A stretch of DNA of 64,000 nt from Phenylobacterium sp. (GCF_019636135.1 NZ_JAHBYD010000012.1:1-64000); one strand, 5' to 3'; shown: positions 33,682 to 45,341, numbered from the stretch's first letter. Program-made: numbers and translations. The notes: generated from the letters alone by a model not told the origin.

Positions 33682-34326
33682 TTAGGAAGTCCTGCCGGCG
33701 AGCGTGCGGGTGACGCCCAGCGCGATCAGCGCCTGGCCGCCGAAGTAGAGCCCCCAGACCGCCAGCCCCATCGGCAGGATGTCGAGCCCCGGCCGCCCCG
33801 TCCGCACGAAGATCAGCAGGTCCGACACCGCGAACATGATCGCGCCCGCCGCCGTCAGCGCCCGCGGGAAGCGGCTCAGCCACGCCGCCGCCGCCATCGC
33901 CGAGAGGCCCGCCGCATAGAGGGCGATCAGCCCCGCGCCCGCCCGCTGCGGCGGCAGCAGGTAGGCGATGACCGGGATCGCGACGAGCAGCGCGCCGGCC
34001 ACGGCCCAGTCCGCCGCGCCGAGGGGCCGGCGGTTCTTCAGGTAGAGGCCGATGGCCGTCAGGTGCCCGGCCAGGAACGCCAGAGCCCCGGTCACCAGGC
34101 CGTGGGTCTCCAGCAGCACGTCGCCCAGCGCCCCGAACGCCATCACCACGGCGAGCAGCCAGCCGTCGGCGCCCTTCGCCTGCGAGGCCGCGTAGAGCGC
34201 CAGCAGGCCGACGCCCGCGCCCTTCCAGGCGATCCCCGCCGCCGCCGGCAGCGGCAGGAACCACGAGGCGATGTAGCTGACCCCCGCGACCACCGCCGCG
34301 ATCAGGAGGACGCGGGACAGGGTCAT
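33682..34326 (-). CDS. YhhN/TMEM86-family membrane protein (lysoplasmalogenase-like)
   Basis: The 214-residue protein has eight short hydrophobic helices, including GIAWKGAGVGLLALYAASQA, AFGALGDVLLETHG, LAFLAGHLTAIGLYL, GAIMFAVSDLLIFV and the YFGGQALIALG end. The paired Asp in FGALGDVLLE and MFAVSDLLI are the conserved acidic residues of the YhhN family, whose mammalian members hydrolyse lysoplasmalogen. Its ATG overlaps the stop of the upstream nitroreductase gene (ATGA), so they are co-translated. Confidence 0.85.
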   Translation of the reverse strand: MTLSRVLLIAAVVAGVSYIASWFLPLPAAAGIAWKGAGVGLLALYAASQAKGADGWLLAVVMAFGALGDVLLETHGLVTGALAFLAGHLTAIGLYLKNRRPLGAADWAVAGALLVAIPVIAYLLPPQRAGAGLIALYAAGLSAMAAAAWLSRFPRALTAAGAIMFAVSDLLIFVRTGRPGLDILPMGLAVWGLYFGGQALIALGVTRTLAGRTS

Positions 34327-34985
34327 TCGAAGCCCCGCAACTCGCACCACACGTCCATCGGATCGCGGCTGGCGCGCATCGTGTTGATCGGATGCGCTTC
34401 GTCCCGATAGCCCAGCGCCATGCCGGAGAAGAGCATGTGGTCGTCCGGCAGGCCCACGAACTTCGCCACCGTCTGCGGATAGCGCGCCCAGTATTCCTGC
34501 GGGCAGGTGTCGAGCCCGCGCTCCAGCGCCAGCAGCATCACGTTCTGCATGTACATGCCGAGGTCGGCCCACTGCGGCGGGCCGAGCTTGCGGTCGAGGC
34601 AGAAGAAGACGCCGACCGGCGCGCCGAAGAACTCCCCGTTCCTGGCGAGCTGGCGCAGGCGGGCCGGCTTGTCCTCCCGCGGGATGCCGATGGAGGCGTA
34701 GAGGTCCTCGCCGTTCTGGTACCGGCGGGTGCGGAACGGGTCCCAGAGGTTCGGCGGATAGACGTCGTACTCCGGCGTTTCGCCGAAGGGGTTCGCCGCA
34801 ACGGCAGCTTTGAGCTCCGCGAGCGGCTGGCCGGCCAATGCATAGATCCGCCACGGCTGCAGGTTGCCGCCCGACGGCGCGCGCGCCGCGCGCTCCAGGA
34901 TCTCGGCCACGACGGCGCCGGGCGCCGGGTCGGGCTTGAAGGCGCGGATCGACACCCGCCGCTCGATCGCTTCCGAAACCTGCAT
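34323..34985 (-). CDS. Nitroreductase family flavoprotein
   Basis: The 220-residue FMN enzyme has the N-terminal RRVSIRAFKPDP motif, the FMN-binding stretch ARAPSGGNLQPWRIY, the dimer region DLGMYMQNVMLLALERGLDTCPQ and the C-terminal MALGYRDEAHPIN. It probably reduces quinones or nitro compounds with NAD(P)H. The ATG at 34985 aligns with the family start, although the frame is open 21 codons more. It is first in an operon with the YhhN-like gene and lies divergent to mtgA. Confidence 0.9.
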   Translation of the reverse strand: MQVSEAIERRVSIRAFKPDPAPGAVVAEILERAARAPSGGNLQPWRIYALAGQPLAELKAAVAANPFGETPEYDVYPPNLWDPFRTRRYQNGEDLYASIGIPREDKPARLRQLARNGEFFGAPVGVFFCLDRKLGPPQWADLGMYMQNVMLLALERGLDTCPQEYWARYPQTVAKFVGLPDDHMLFSGMALGYRDEAHPINTMRASRDPMDVWCELRGFE

Positions 34986-35068
34986 CCCTGCTGACCCCCG
35001 TAGCCCGACGTTGACCGACTCTGGCAGACTCGCGCCTAGCATCCACACCCTAGGTCAGGACAAGCGGC

Positions 35069-35776
<708 letters not shown>

Positions 35777-35810
35777 CGGCTGTCCAAGCCGCAGGCTGAC
35801 GGACGCGCGC

Positions 35811-35914
35811 CAGAGGATTCCGGTGGATCGGCGACCCTCTCTGCGTGTCTCCGCGATCTCTGCGGTTCATGAATCGGGCGGACGAGCCGCCCACAATCCA
35901 TATGCGATCGCCCT
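35811..35914. repeat. Truncated copy of the CGCAGAG palindromic element (copy 5)
   Basis: This corresponds to the right half of the element at 54102-54274, in the same orientation. It has the inverted heptamer arm (35837-35868), the GGGCGG-GAC-GAGCCGCCC hairpin, and the right terminal repeat CCATATGCGATCGCCCT (35898-35914). The left terminal repeat and left arm are missing. It lies between mtgA and cydA, and a poly-purine/pyrimidine patch (CAGGGGAGGGG) follows. Confidence 0.85.
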
Positions 35915-36006
35915 GCCCGTCAGGGGAGGGGCCAGGGGTGGGGGTGCTCGCCGTTGGTCGCCTCGCCGTCCCGTGCCAAGCTGAGGCCCTGGCGCCGGGG
36001 ACGGTC

Positions 36007-37398
36007 ATGGATTTCGACGCACTCATCCTGTCGCGGCTGCAGTTCGCGTTCACGATCGCGTTCCACATCATCTTCCCGAGCTTCACGATCGGGCTGGCCA
36101 GCTACCTCGCCGTGCTCGAAGGGCTGTGGCTGGTCACGAAGCGCGACGCCTTCAAGACGCTCTACCTCTTCTGGGTGAAGATCTTCGCGATCTCGTTCGG
36201 GATGGGCGTCGTCTCGGGCGTGGTGCTGAGCTACCAGCTCGGGACCAACTGGAGCGTCTTCTCCGCGGTCGCGGCGCCGGTGATCGGGCCGCTGCTGGCC
36301 TTCGAGGTGCTGGCCGCCTTCTTCCTCGAGGCCTCGTTCCTGGGCGTGATGCTGTTCGGGTGGAAGAAGGTGGGGCCGGGCCTGCACCTGACGGCCACGA
36401 CGCTGGTCGCGCTCGGCACGCTGATGTCGGCCTTCTGGATCGTCTCGGCCAATAGCTGGATGCAGCACCCGACCGGCTTCGCCCGGTTGCCGGACGGCAC
36501 GCTCCGCGCCGTCGACTGGGTCCAGGTGATCTTCTCGCCGACGTTCCCGGAGCGGTTCGCCCACATGGTGATGGCGGCCTACCTGACGACCGCCCTGGTG
36601 GTCGGCGCCGCCTCGGCGTGGCGGCTGCTGAGGAAAGGCCGTGAGGACGAGTCGGGCCTGGCGCTGCGCATGGCCATCGGCATGTTCGCCATCGTCGCGC
36701 CGCTCCAGCTCTTCGTCGGCGACCTCTCGGGCAAGGAGGTCGAGCGGCTGCAGCCCGCCAAGCTCGCCGCCATCGAGGCGTTCTGGGAGACCCGCACCCA
36801 CCAGCCCTTCCACATCCTGGCCTGGCCCGACCGCGAAGCCGAGGGCAACCGCTTCGAACTCTCCGTCCCGGCCCTGGGCAGCGTCCTCACCGCCGGCTCG
36901 GCCTCGGCCGAAGTGAAGGGCCTGAAGGCCTTCGCGCCCGCGGATCGGCCGCCGGTCTTCATCGTCTTCTACGCCTTCCGGATCATGGTCGCGCTCGGCG
37001 TGGCGATGATCGGGCTGGGCGCCTGGGGCGCCTGGCTGATGTGGCGGACGCCGGGGCCGGAAGCCAACCGCTGGTTCCTGCGCGCCGCGGTCGCCATGGG
37101 GCCGGCGGGCTTCGTGGCCGTGATCTGCGGCTGGATCGTCGCCGAGGTGGGCCGCCAGCCCTACGTCATCTACGGCGTGCTGCGCACCGCCGACGCCGTC
37201 TCGCCGGTGGGCGCGGGCCAGGTCTCGGCCTCGCTGCTGGGCTTCATGATCGTCTACGCGGTGATCTTCACCGTCGGCGTCCTCTACATCCTGCGTCTGA
37301 TCGCCCAGGGCCCCGAGCGCATCGCCGAGGCGCCGCTCGACCCCAACCGCCCGCCCGGCTCCGCCATGGCCGCCGCACCCCGCGAGGCCGGCCGATGA
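36007..37398 (+). CDS. cydA: Cytochrome bd ubiquinol oxidase subunit I (CIO type)
   Basis: The 463-residue heme subunit oxidises quinol and reduces O2. It begins MDFDALILSRLQFAFTIAFH, with the conserved haem-ligand His of FHIIFPSF (residue ~19). It also has GVVSGVVLSYQLGTNW, EASFLGVMLFGW, RFAHMVMAAY with a haem-ligand His, and EVGRQPYVIYGVLRT. The quinol loop is short, placing it with cyanide-insensitive CioA-type enzymes. The ATG at 36007 matches the family start. cydB overlaps by ATGA. Confidence 0.95.
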   Translation: MDFDALILSRLQFAFTIAFHIIFPSFTIGLASYLAVLEGLWLVTKRDAFKTLYLFWVKIFAISFGMGVVSGVVLSYQLGTNWSVFSAVAAPVIGPLLAFEVLAAFFLEASFLGVMLFGWKKVGPGLHLTATTLVALGTLMSAFWIVSANSWMQHPTGFARLPDGTLRAVDWVQVIFSPTFPERFAHMVMAAYLTTALVVGAASAWRLLRKGREDESGLALRMAIGMFAIVAPLQLFVGDLSGKEVERLQPAKLAAIEAFWETRTHQPFHILAWPDREAEGNRFELSVPALGSVLTAGSASAEVKGLKAFAPADRPPVFIVFYAFRIMVALGVAMIGLGAWGAWLMWRTPGPEANRWFLRAAVAMGPAGFVAVICGWIVAEVGRQPYVIYGVLRTADAVSPVGAGQVSASLLGFMIVYAVIFTVGVLYILRLIAQGPERIAEAPLDPNRPPGSAMAAAPREAGR

Positions 37399-38426
37399 GC
37401 CTCGACCTGCCCCTCGTCGCCGCCGGCGTCATCGCGGTCGCCGTGCTGATGTACGTGCTGCTGGACGGGTTCGACCTCGGCATCGGCATCCTCTTCCCGT
37501 TCGCGAAGGCCGAGCGCGACCGCGACGTGATGATGGACACGGTCGCCCCCGTCTGGGACGGCAACGAGACCTGGCTGGTGCTGGGCGGCGGCGGGCTCTT
37601 CGCGGCCTTCCCGTTCGCCTACGCGGTGCTGATGCCGGCGCTCTACCTGCCGATCGTCGTCATGCTGCTGGCGCTGATCCTGCGCGGCTGCGCCTTCGAG
37701 TTCCGCCATCGGGCGCGCGCCCGCGGCAAGGCCTTCTGGACCGCCGCCTTCGCCGGCTCCTCGCTGGTCGCGACGCTGGCGCAGGGCGCGGTGCTGGGCG
37801 GCTTCATCCAGGGCGTGAAGCTGAACGGCCGCGCGTTCGGCGGCGGCCCGTTCGACTGGGCCACGCCCTACAGCCTCCTGGTCGCCGTCGGCCTCGTCGC
37901 CGGCTACGCGCTGCTGGGCGCCGCCTGGCTGGTCTGGCGCACGGAGGGCGAGTTGCACGGCCAGGCCCGCCGCTGGGCCTGGATCTCGGCCGCGGCCACC
38001 GCCGCTCTCCTCGCCGTCGTCAGCCTCGCCACCCTCTTCGTCCACCCGCGCATCGGCGGCCGCTGGGGCTTCCACGGCGACGGCTTCGACATGGCGGCCC
38101 TTGCGCCGTTGCTGCCCATCCCGCTCGTGGGCCTCGCCGGCCTGCTCGTCGCCGCCTGGGCGCTGCGAAACCCCGGGCGCCACCACGCCACGCCCTTCAT
38201 CGGCGCGTGGATCGTCTTCCTGTCGGGCTACGCGGGCCTGGCGGTCAGCTTCTTCCCCGACATCGTGCCTTACGGCCTCAGCTTCCGCGACGCCGCCAAC
38301 GCCGACAACGCGCTGGCCCTGGTGCTTACGGGCGTGGCGCTCCTCCTGCCGTTCGTCCTGGGCTACACCGTCTGGGTCTACTGGCTGTTCCGCGGCAAGG
38401 TCGGGCGCGATGCGGGATATCATTGA
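37395..38426 (+). CDS. cydB: Cytochrome bd ubiquinol oxidase subunit II
   Basis: The 343-residue integral membrane partner of CydA has MYVLLDGFDLGIGILFPF, VAPVWDGNETWLVLGGGGLF and the FRDAANADNALALVL end region typical of CydB/CioB. Eight or nine hydrophobic segments are apparent. It stabilises the three haems of the oxidase. The start overlaps the cydA stop (ATGA), and the small third-subunit gene starts 17 bp before the cydB stop. Confidence 0.95.
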   Translation: MSLDLPLVAAGVIAVAVLMYVLLDGFDLGIGILFPFAKAERDRDVMMDTVAPVWDGNETWLVLGGGGLFAAFPFAYAVLMPALYLPIVVMLLALILRGCAFEFRHRARARGKAFWTAAFAGSSLVATLAQGAVLGGFIQGVKLNGRAFGGGPFDWATPYSLLVAVGLVAGYALLGAAWLVWRTEGELHGQARRWAWISAAATAALLAVVSLATLFVHPRIGGRWGFHGDGFDMAALAPLLPIPLVGLAGLLVAAWALRNPGRHHATPFIGAWIVFLSGYAGLAVSFFPDIVPYGLSFRDAANADNALALVLTGVALLLPFVLGYTVWVYWLFRGKVGRDAGYH

Positions 38427-38556
38427 ACGACCGCCCGAGGCCGACGCGCCCCTGCCGCCGCTCTGGAAGCGGCTCGCCTGGTTCGGCGGCCTCGCGCTCA
38501 CCGGCGCGCTGTCGTGCGCGGCCATCGCCTACGGGTTGCGGCTGCTCCTGAGATAG
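38410..38556 (+). CDS. Small cytochrome bd-associated subunit (DUF2474 type)
   Basis: The 48-residue protein has a short N-terminal tail and a single transmembrane helix ([19 protein letters not shown] to YGLRLLLR). The pattern W-x-R-L-x-W followed by a helix ending in an Arg-containing LLR matches DUF2474 proteins encoded after cioAB, functional counterparts of CydX. It overlaps the cydB end by 17 bp. It probably stabilises the oxidase complex. Confidence 0.82.
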   Translation: MRDIIERPPEADAPLPPLWKRLAWFGGLALTGALSCAAIAYGLRLLLR

Positions 38557-38570
38557 GGTCCAAGGCCGGG

Positions 38571-39218
38571 ATGGCCGAACCGCTCTGCCGCCTCTACCTG
38601 ATCACCCCGCCCAGCCTGGACGACCTGGCCGGCTTCGGCCGCACCCTGGCCCACGCGCTGGACGCCGGCGACGTCGCCGCCCTGCAGATCCGCCTGAAGG
38701 ACGCGCCCGACGACGTGATCGCCGCCGCCGTCGACGCGCTGTCGCCCATCGCCCAGGCCCGGGGCGTCGCCGTGATCCTCAACGACCGCCCCGATCTCGC
38801 CGCCAGGCTCGGCTGCGACGGCGTCCACGTCGGCCAGGGCGACACGCCGCTGAAGGAGGCCCGCCGCATCGTCGGCCCGGACCGCATGGTCGGCGTCACC
38901 TGCCACGACAGCCTGCACCTCGCCATGGAAGCGGCCGAGGACGGCGCGGACTACGTGGCCTTCGGCGCCTTCTTCCCGACCGCCACCAAGGACGCGCCCA
39001 CCCGCGCGGACCCCGAACTGCTCACCGGCTGGCAGGCCGACATGCTGGTCCCCTGCGTCGCCATCGGCGGCATCACCGTCGCCACCGCCCGCGGCCTCGC
39101 CAAGGCCGGCGCCGACTTCCTGGCCGTCAGCGCCGGCGTCTGGGCCCACCCGGACGGCCCCGCCGCCGCCGTGAAGGCCTTCAACGCCGAAATGACCGCG
39201 GGCGCGGCGGAGCGCTAG
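38571..39218 (+). CDS. thiE: Thiamine-phosphate synthase
   Basis: The 215-residue TIM-barrel enzyme condenses HMP-pyrophosphate with HET-phosphate to thiamine phosphate. Motifs are [18 protein letters not shown] (the usual Lys/Arg phosphate contact), [35 protein letters not shown] and CVAIGGIT. The ATG at 38571 is 14 bp after the DUF2474 stop, and it may read through from the cyd operon. No other thiamine gene is nearby. Confidence 0.9.
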   Translation: MAEPLCRLYLITPPSLDDLAGFGRTLAHALDAGDVAALQIRLKDAPDDVIAAAVDALSPIAQARGVAVILNDRPDLAARLGCDGVHVGQGDTPLKEARRIVGPDRMVGVTCHDSLHLAMEAAEDGADYVAFGAFFPTATKDAPTRADPELLTGWQADMLVPCVAIGGITVATARGLAKAGADFLAVSAGVWAHPDGPAAAVKAFNAEMTAGAAER

Positions 39219-39290
39219 CACTTCCTCTCCCACGGGCGCGCAGTGTTCAGACCGGGGACATTGAGGCAGCGCGAAGAAGGGAGAGGAAGG

Positions 39291-41123
<1,833 letters not shown>

Positions 41124-41236
41124 GTGCGGAGGCGGCTTCTCTTGAGGGCGCGCGCTTGTACGGGAAGCCGCGCCGGACCGCTAGGGCGTTGTGCGACGCA
41201 CCCAAGGCGAGGGCCTGCATGCCGTAACGTGATATT

Positions 41237-41257
41237 CTGTTTTCGCTTATAAAACAG
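41237..41257. promoter_or_regulatory. AT-rich 7-bp dyad upstream of typA
   Basis: CTGTTTT and AAAACAG flank CGCTTAT. It is unusually AT-rich for this genome and lies about 115 bp upstream of typA and about 75 bp upstream of the probable small RNA. It may be an operator or part of the typA promoter; no regulator is obvious. Confidence 0.45.
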
Positions 41258-41329
41258 CGATCCGTCACCCGGGTGCGTCAAAAGATTTCAAGGAACGCCT
41301 TGCGCGTTTGTGCGCCGCACACTAGCTTG

Positions 41330-41392
41330 AGGATGCCCTTTGGGGCGTTTCCTCCCTATGAACTGGCCGCGCCTCGTGCGCGGCTTTTTTTT
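41330..41392 (+). ncRNA. Probable small RNA resembling alphaproteobacterial mmgR/suhB (alpha-r8) family
   Basis: A short module with its own Rho-independent terminator lies between typA and the response regulator gene. It has a GCCC-TTT-GGGGC hairpin (41334-41345), an unpaired UUUCCUCCCU (anti-Shine-Dalgarno-like, 41348-41357), then GCCGCGC-CTCGT-GCGCGGC with eight T residues (41366-41392). A candidate promoter (TTGCGC, 17 nt, TAGCTT at 41300-41328) sits just upstream. No reading frame fits. The layout and the CCUCCC loop match the mmgR/suhB small RNAs of alphaproteobacteria from memory; family membership needs a covariance-model search. Confidence 0.6.
41366..41392 (+). terminator. Rho-independent terminator of the small RNA
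   Basis: A 7-bp GC stem (GCCGCGC/GCGCGGC) with a 5-nt loop is followed by TTTTTTTT. This is the strongest canonical terminator in the window. Confidence 0.85.
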
Positions 41393-41424
41393 CGCGTCCC
41401 CTCCCCCTCGTGGGGAGGGAAGAG

Positions 41425-42114
41425 CTAGGTCAGCCCTCTCCGGGCCGCCGCCAGCGCCGCTTCGGCGCGGCTGGTGATGTGGAGCTTCTGGTAGATCACC
41501 TTCACGTAGCCGGCGACGGTCTGGGGCTTGAGCCCGATCACGCGCGCGGCCTCCGGGGCCGAGAGGCCCTTGGCGATGAGGGCCAGCACCTCGGTCTCGC
41601 GCGCGGACAGCCCTGCGTCGTCCGGCGGCGCGCTGGGCGCCTTGGGCCGCAGCTTCTCCAGCATGCGCCTGGCGATGGACGGGGAGAGGGGCGGTTCGCC
41701 CGCGTCGATGCGCTGCAGGCAGGCCGCGACCGCGTCGGGCGCATCCTGCTTCAGGATGTAGCCCTGGGCGCCGGCGGCGAGGCTGTCGAACAGGTGCGTG
41801 TCGTCGTCGTAGATGGTGGCCACCACCGACAGCGCCCCGGGCGCGTCGCGGGCGAGGTCGGCCAGGAAGTCGACCCCCGAGCCGTCGGGCAGGCCCAGGT
41901 CGACCAGCGCCAGGGCGAGATGGAACGCCGGCGCCTCGACATGGCCCTCCAGCCAGCGCCGCGCGTCGCGGAGCGTGCCGGCGGCGACGACCGCCATGTC
42001 GGGAAAGGCGTCGGCGACCACGGCCTCCATCCACTCGCGCGTGTCGGGGCGGTCCTCCACGACGAGGCAGCCGCGCCGCACAGGCGTCGTATCGGATGCG
42101 TCGTCGGGGGCCAT
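41425..42114 (-). CDS. LuxR/NarL-family response regulator
   Basis: About 229 residues. The receiver domain (~10-130) has the phospho-acceptor Asp in LALVDLGLPDGSG, the acidic pair in LVVEDRP and the Lys in GYILKQDA. A C-terminal LuxR-type HTH (~165-225, LSARETEVLALIAKGLSAPEAA, then VAGYVKVIYQKLHITSRAEA) follows. The HTH position that is usually T-V-K-x-H reads T-V-A-G-Y. It starts divergent to a histidine kinase gene 122 bp away, its likely partner. The ATG at 42114 was chosen by the family start. Confidence 0.88.
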   Translation of the reverse strand: MAPDDASDTTPVRRGCLVVEDRPDTREWMEAVVADAFPDMAVVAAGTLRDARRWLEGHVEAPAFHLALALVDLGLPDGSGVDFLADLARDAPGALSVVATIYDDDTHLFDSLAAGAQGYILKQDAPDAVAACLQRIDAGEPPLSPSIARRMLEKLRPKAPSAPPDDAGLSARETEVLALIAKGLSAPEAARVIGLKPQTVAGYVKVIYQKLHITSRAEAALAAARRGLT

Positions 42115-42236
42115 TACGCGTGCAACCACGGGCTGGAAAACGGGCGAACGATAGCCACGCGTACTGGCGCGGGCCAATGATTCCCTTAATGATCGGCCCG
42201 CGCCGTCCTGGACGGCGGCGCGGGGGACGGGAGCGT

Positions 42237-44417
42237 ATGGCCGGGAGTGCGGTCGCGCAGGCTGGCGTGATGCGCCCGGCAGGTTTCGGCGTCACGCCGA
42301 TCCGCATGCTCGCGTTCGCGCTGGCCGTCGCCGTGGTCGTCATGGGCGGCGCGATCGCCGCGGCCGTGTCCCAGCCCTGGCTCGGCCTCGACCTGCGCTA
42401 CAATGAGGCCGCCCGCGGCTTCATGGTCGTCGGCTCGGCGGGCCCCTCCGAGGCCATCCCGACCGGCACGGTGATCGTGGCGCTGAGCGCCGGCGGCGAG
42501 CGGCTCGTCCCCGCGCGCAAGGACCTGACCGGCACCGTCGACGGCAGCTTCGGGCCCTTCGCCGAGTACCAGGCCTTCATGGCCAAGCAGGGCGTCTACG
42601 CCACCATGATGCGCCAGCCGACCATGACGCTGACGGACGACAAGGGCCGCGACTGGACCATACGCCCGGAACAGGGCGGGCGGCCGATAACCTCGCTGGG
42701 CATCGACTTCTGGATCGGGATCGTCACGGGCGCCTTCTCGTGGCTGATCGCGGCGGCGATCTTCGCCTTCAGGCCCGGAGAGGCCAGCGCGCACTGGGTC
42801 TTCGTCAGCGGCGTCTCGTGCCTGCTCTTCATCCCGATCGGACCGATCTACACCAGCCGCGAACTCGGGCTGCCCGAGACGATGTTCTACATCGTGAACG
42901 GCATGAACGCCCTGGGCGGCACGATCTACGCGGCCGCGTTTTCCTGCCTGCTCCTCTACTATCCGCGCAAGCTGGCGCCCCTGTGGGTGGGCTGGGCCAT
43001 CCTGGCCCTCTACATGGTCTGGTACGCGGCCCAGGCGGTCGGCATGTTCCCGAACCTCACGTTCGCGCGGCGGATCCCGGCCCTGACCGGCGTGGCGGGC
43101 GCCGCCGCGCTGTCGGTGGTCCAGTGGATGAAGACAGGGCGCGATCCCGTCGCCCGCGCGGCGCTGGGCTGGTTCCTGGTCACCTGGGTCGTGCTGGCGG
43201 TCGTCTTCGTGCTGCTGATCCTGGCGCCGCAGATGTTCGGCGTGGATACGGGCGCGGCCGAGCCCTACGCCTTCCTGCTGTTCCTGCTGACCTTCGTGGG
43301 CCTGGCGGTCGGCATCATGCGCTACCGCCTGTTCGAGCTCGGGGCCTGGTGGGCGCGGATCATGGTCTGGATCGGCGCGCTGGTGCTGCTGGCCGGCCTC
43401 GACATGGTCTTCCTCGTGGTGCTGCGGTTCTCGTCGGAGGTGTCGCTGTCGCTGGCCCTGCTCGTCTGCGGCATCGCCTGGTTGCCGCTGCGGGGGTTCG
43501 TGGCCGAGCGGATGGTCCGGCGCCGCAAGGTGGACGAGCGGGCGACCTTCGAGGGCGTCGTGCAGATCGGCCTGACGCCGCAGGGCGGCGACCAGCTCGC
43601 CCAGTGGACCGATGTGCTGAAGGGCCAGTTCGATCCGCTGCAGATCGACATCGCGCCTGCGCCCGCCGACGCGGCGCGGATCGAGGAGGACGGGCTGGCG
43701 CTGGTGACGCCGCAGGTCGCGGGACTGCCGTCGCTGAGGCTCGAATACGCCCACGGCGGGCGGACGCTGTTCTCCCCGGCCGACGTGGCGCAGGCCCGGG
43801 CGCTCTCCGACATGCTCCGCTTCGTGGTCGAGAGCCGCGACGCCTACGCGCGCGGCGTGACGGTGGAGCGTAAGCGCATCGCCGGCGACATCCACGACAA
43901 CCTGGGCGCCACGCTGCTCAGCGCGCTGCACAGCCGCGACGGCGAGCGCAAGGACCGCTTCATCCGCGAGACGCTCGCCGACCTGCGCAGCATCGTCACC
44001 GAGCCCGCCGGCGACGGCGCGGGCCTGGTCGAGATGATGGCGCGCAGCCGCAAGGAGATGTCCGAGCGCCTGGCCGCCCGCGGGATCGCGCTCTCGTGGC
44101 CGCTGGAGGGCGCGCCCGGCGAGGGCGTCGACTCCAGGGTCGCCCAGTCGCTCCGCGCCATGCTGCGCGAGATCACCAACAACATCCTGAAGCACGCCCG
44201 GGCCACGTCGGTGAAGGTGGCGCTGGGGGAGGCCGACGGGGCGCTGGTCCTGACCGTGGAAGACGACGGCGTGGGGTTCGACGCGCAGACGGTCACGGCG
44301 GGCGCGGGCCTGGGCGGGCTCCGCGAGCGCGCGGCCGGGCACGGCGGCGATGTCGCCTGGTCGACGGGCGAGGGCGGCCACGGGACGCGCGTCACCGTCC
44401 GCATCCCGCGCGGTTGA
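42237..44417 (+). CDS. Membrane-bound NarX-type sensor histidine kinase
   Basis: The 726-residue protein has an N-terminal helix (~20-40), a periplasmic PDZ-like sensor loop (~45-155, YNEAARGFMVVGS, GTVIVALSAGG), then a bundle of about eight helices (~160-440). A linker precedes the HisKA_3 dimerisation box ERKRIAGDIHDNLGATLL with the phospho-accepting His, and an HATPase_c domain (LREITNNILKHA, VEDDGVGFD, GLGGLRERA). It probably phosphorylates the divergent LuxR-type regulator. The signal is unknown. Confidence 0.88.
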   Translation: MAGSAVAQAGVMRPAGFGVTPIRMLAFALAVAVVVMGGAIAAAVSQPWLGLDLRYNEAARGFMVVGSAGPSEAIPTGTVIVALSAGGERLVPARKDLTGTVDGSFGPFAEYQAFMAKQGVYATMMRQPTMTLTDDKGRDWTIRPEQGGRPITSLGIDFWIGIVTGAFSWLIAAAIFAFRPGEASAHWVFVSGVSCLLFIPIGPIYTSRELGLPETMFYIVNGMNALGGTIYAAAFSCLLLYYPRKLAPLWVGWAILALYMVWYAAQAVGMFPNLTFARRIPALTGVAGAAALSVVQWMKTGRDPVARAALGWFLVTWVVLAVVFVLLILAPQMFGVDTGAAEPYAFLLFLLTFVGLAVGIMRYRLFELGAWWARIMVWIGALVLLAGLDMVFLVVLRFSSEVSLSLALLVCGIAWLPLRGFVAERMVRRRKVDERATFEGVVQIGLTPQGGDQLAQWTDVLKGQFDPLQIDIAPAPADAARIEEDGLALVTPQVAGLPSLRLEYAHGGRTLFSPADVAQARALSDMLRFVVESRDAYARGVTVERKRIAGDIHDNLGATLLSALHSRDGERKDRFIRETLADLRSIVTEPAGDGAGLVEMMARSRKEMSERLAARGIALSWPLEGAPGEGVDSRVAQSLRAMLREITNNILKHARATSVKVALGEADGALVLTVEDDGVGFDAQTVTAGAGLGGLRERAAGHGGDVAWSTGEGGHGTRVTVRIPRG

Positions 44418-44423
44418 GCCGCC

Positions 44424-45341
44424 TCAGCTCGCCCGGAGCGCCGACCAGTCGGCCTTGGCCAGGGTCTCGGTCAGGGCCTCGATGTGCGCCTTCAGGGCCG
44501 CGAAGCCCGAGGTGGGCGAGAGCGTCGCCTCGTCGAGGTAGAGGCCGCGGTTGATCTCGATCTGCAGGGCGTGGGCGCGCCGGCCCGGCCGGCCGTAGTG
44601 CTCTGTGGTGTAGCCGCCGGCGTAGGGCGTGTTTCGCGCCACGCGATAGCCCATGGCCTCCAGCTCGCGCTCGACGCGGCCGGGCAGCAGGCCGGCGCAG
44701 GCCGCGCCGAAGCGGTCGCCGAGCACGATGTCGCAGGGCCGGTCGCGGCCCGCGTGCCGCGCCGCCGCCGCCGGCATCGAGTGCCAGTCGATCAGGATCG
44801 CGAACCCGTGCGCGCCCTGCGCCTCGGCGAGCAGTTCGGCCAGCGCCGCGTGGTAGGGCCTGTGCGCGCCCTCGATCCGCGCGTGGGCCTCGGCGTAGGT
44901 CAGCTTGCGCCGGTAGATCTCCTGGCCTTCCGAGACGACGCGGGCGATGGCGCCCAGGCCCGCCGCCACCCGCGCGGTGCGGCTGCGGGCGAACTCGGGC
45001 AGTTCGTCGGCGAACATGTTGGGGTCCAGCTCGAACGGCTCGCGGTTCAGGTCGATGTAGGCGCGGGCGAAGCGGGCGGCGATGACGGTCGCGCCGTGCG
45101 CGGGGGCGCCCGCGACCAGGTCGTCGACGAAGGCGTCCTCGGAGCGGCGGATCGAGACCGCGTCCAGCGCCGCGGCGCTCATCATGTCCTCGGGATAGAC
45201 GCGGCCCGAATGCGGCGAGGCGAACACCAGCGGCGTCGGCGGCGGCTGGCCCTTCGGCGCCGCGCGGAACAGCTCGAACGCCGGGCCGGCCAGATGCGCG
45301 GGCGCCAGCTCCTGCGGCGCCTTGGGGTCGATGGCGTTCAT
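44424..45341 (-). CDS. N-formylglutamate amidohydrolase family protein
   Basis: About 305 residues with the FGase signatures: VFASPHSGRVYPEDM, DAFVDDLVAGAP, ARAYIDLNREPFELDP, ILIDWHSMP and HALQIEINRGLYLDEATL. The enzyme type hydrolyses N-formyl-glutamate (histidine breakdown) or related amides. No hut genes are nearby, so the physiological substrate is open. The start is uncertain: ATG at 45341 or 45350. It is divergent to cpdR, 100 bp away. Confidence 0.9.
   Translation of the reverse strand: MNAIDPKAPQELAPAHLAGPAFELFRAAPKGQPPPTPLVFASPHSGRVYPEDMMSAAALDAVSIRRSEDAFVDDLVAGAPAHGATVIAARFARAYIDLNREPFELDPNMFADELPEFARSRTARVAAGLGAIARVVSEGQEIYRRKLTYAEAHARIEGAHRPYHAALAELLAEAQGAHGFAILIDWHSMPAAAARHAGRDRPCDIVLGDRFGAACAGLLPGRVERELEAMGYRVARNTPYAGGYTTEHYGRPGRRAHALQIEINRGLYLDEATLSPTSGFAALKAHIEALTETLAKADWSALRAS

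Noticed and set aside
44424-45341. N-formylglutamate amidohydrolase as part of a histidine-use operon
   Set aside because: No hutH, hutU or hutI gene is nearby, and the neighbours are cpdR and a histidine kinase.
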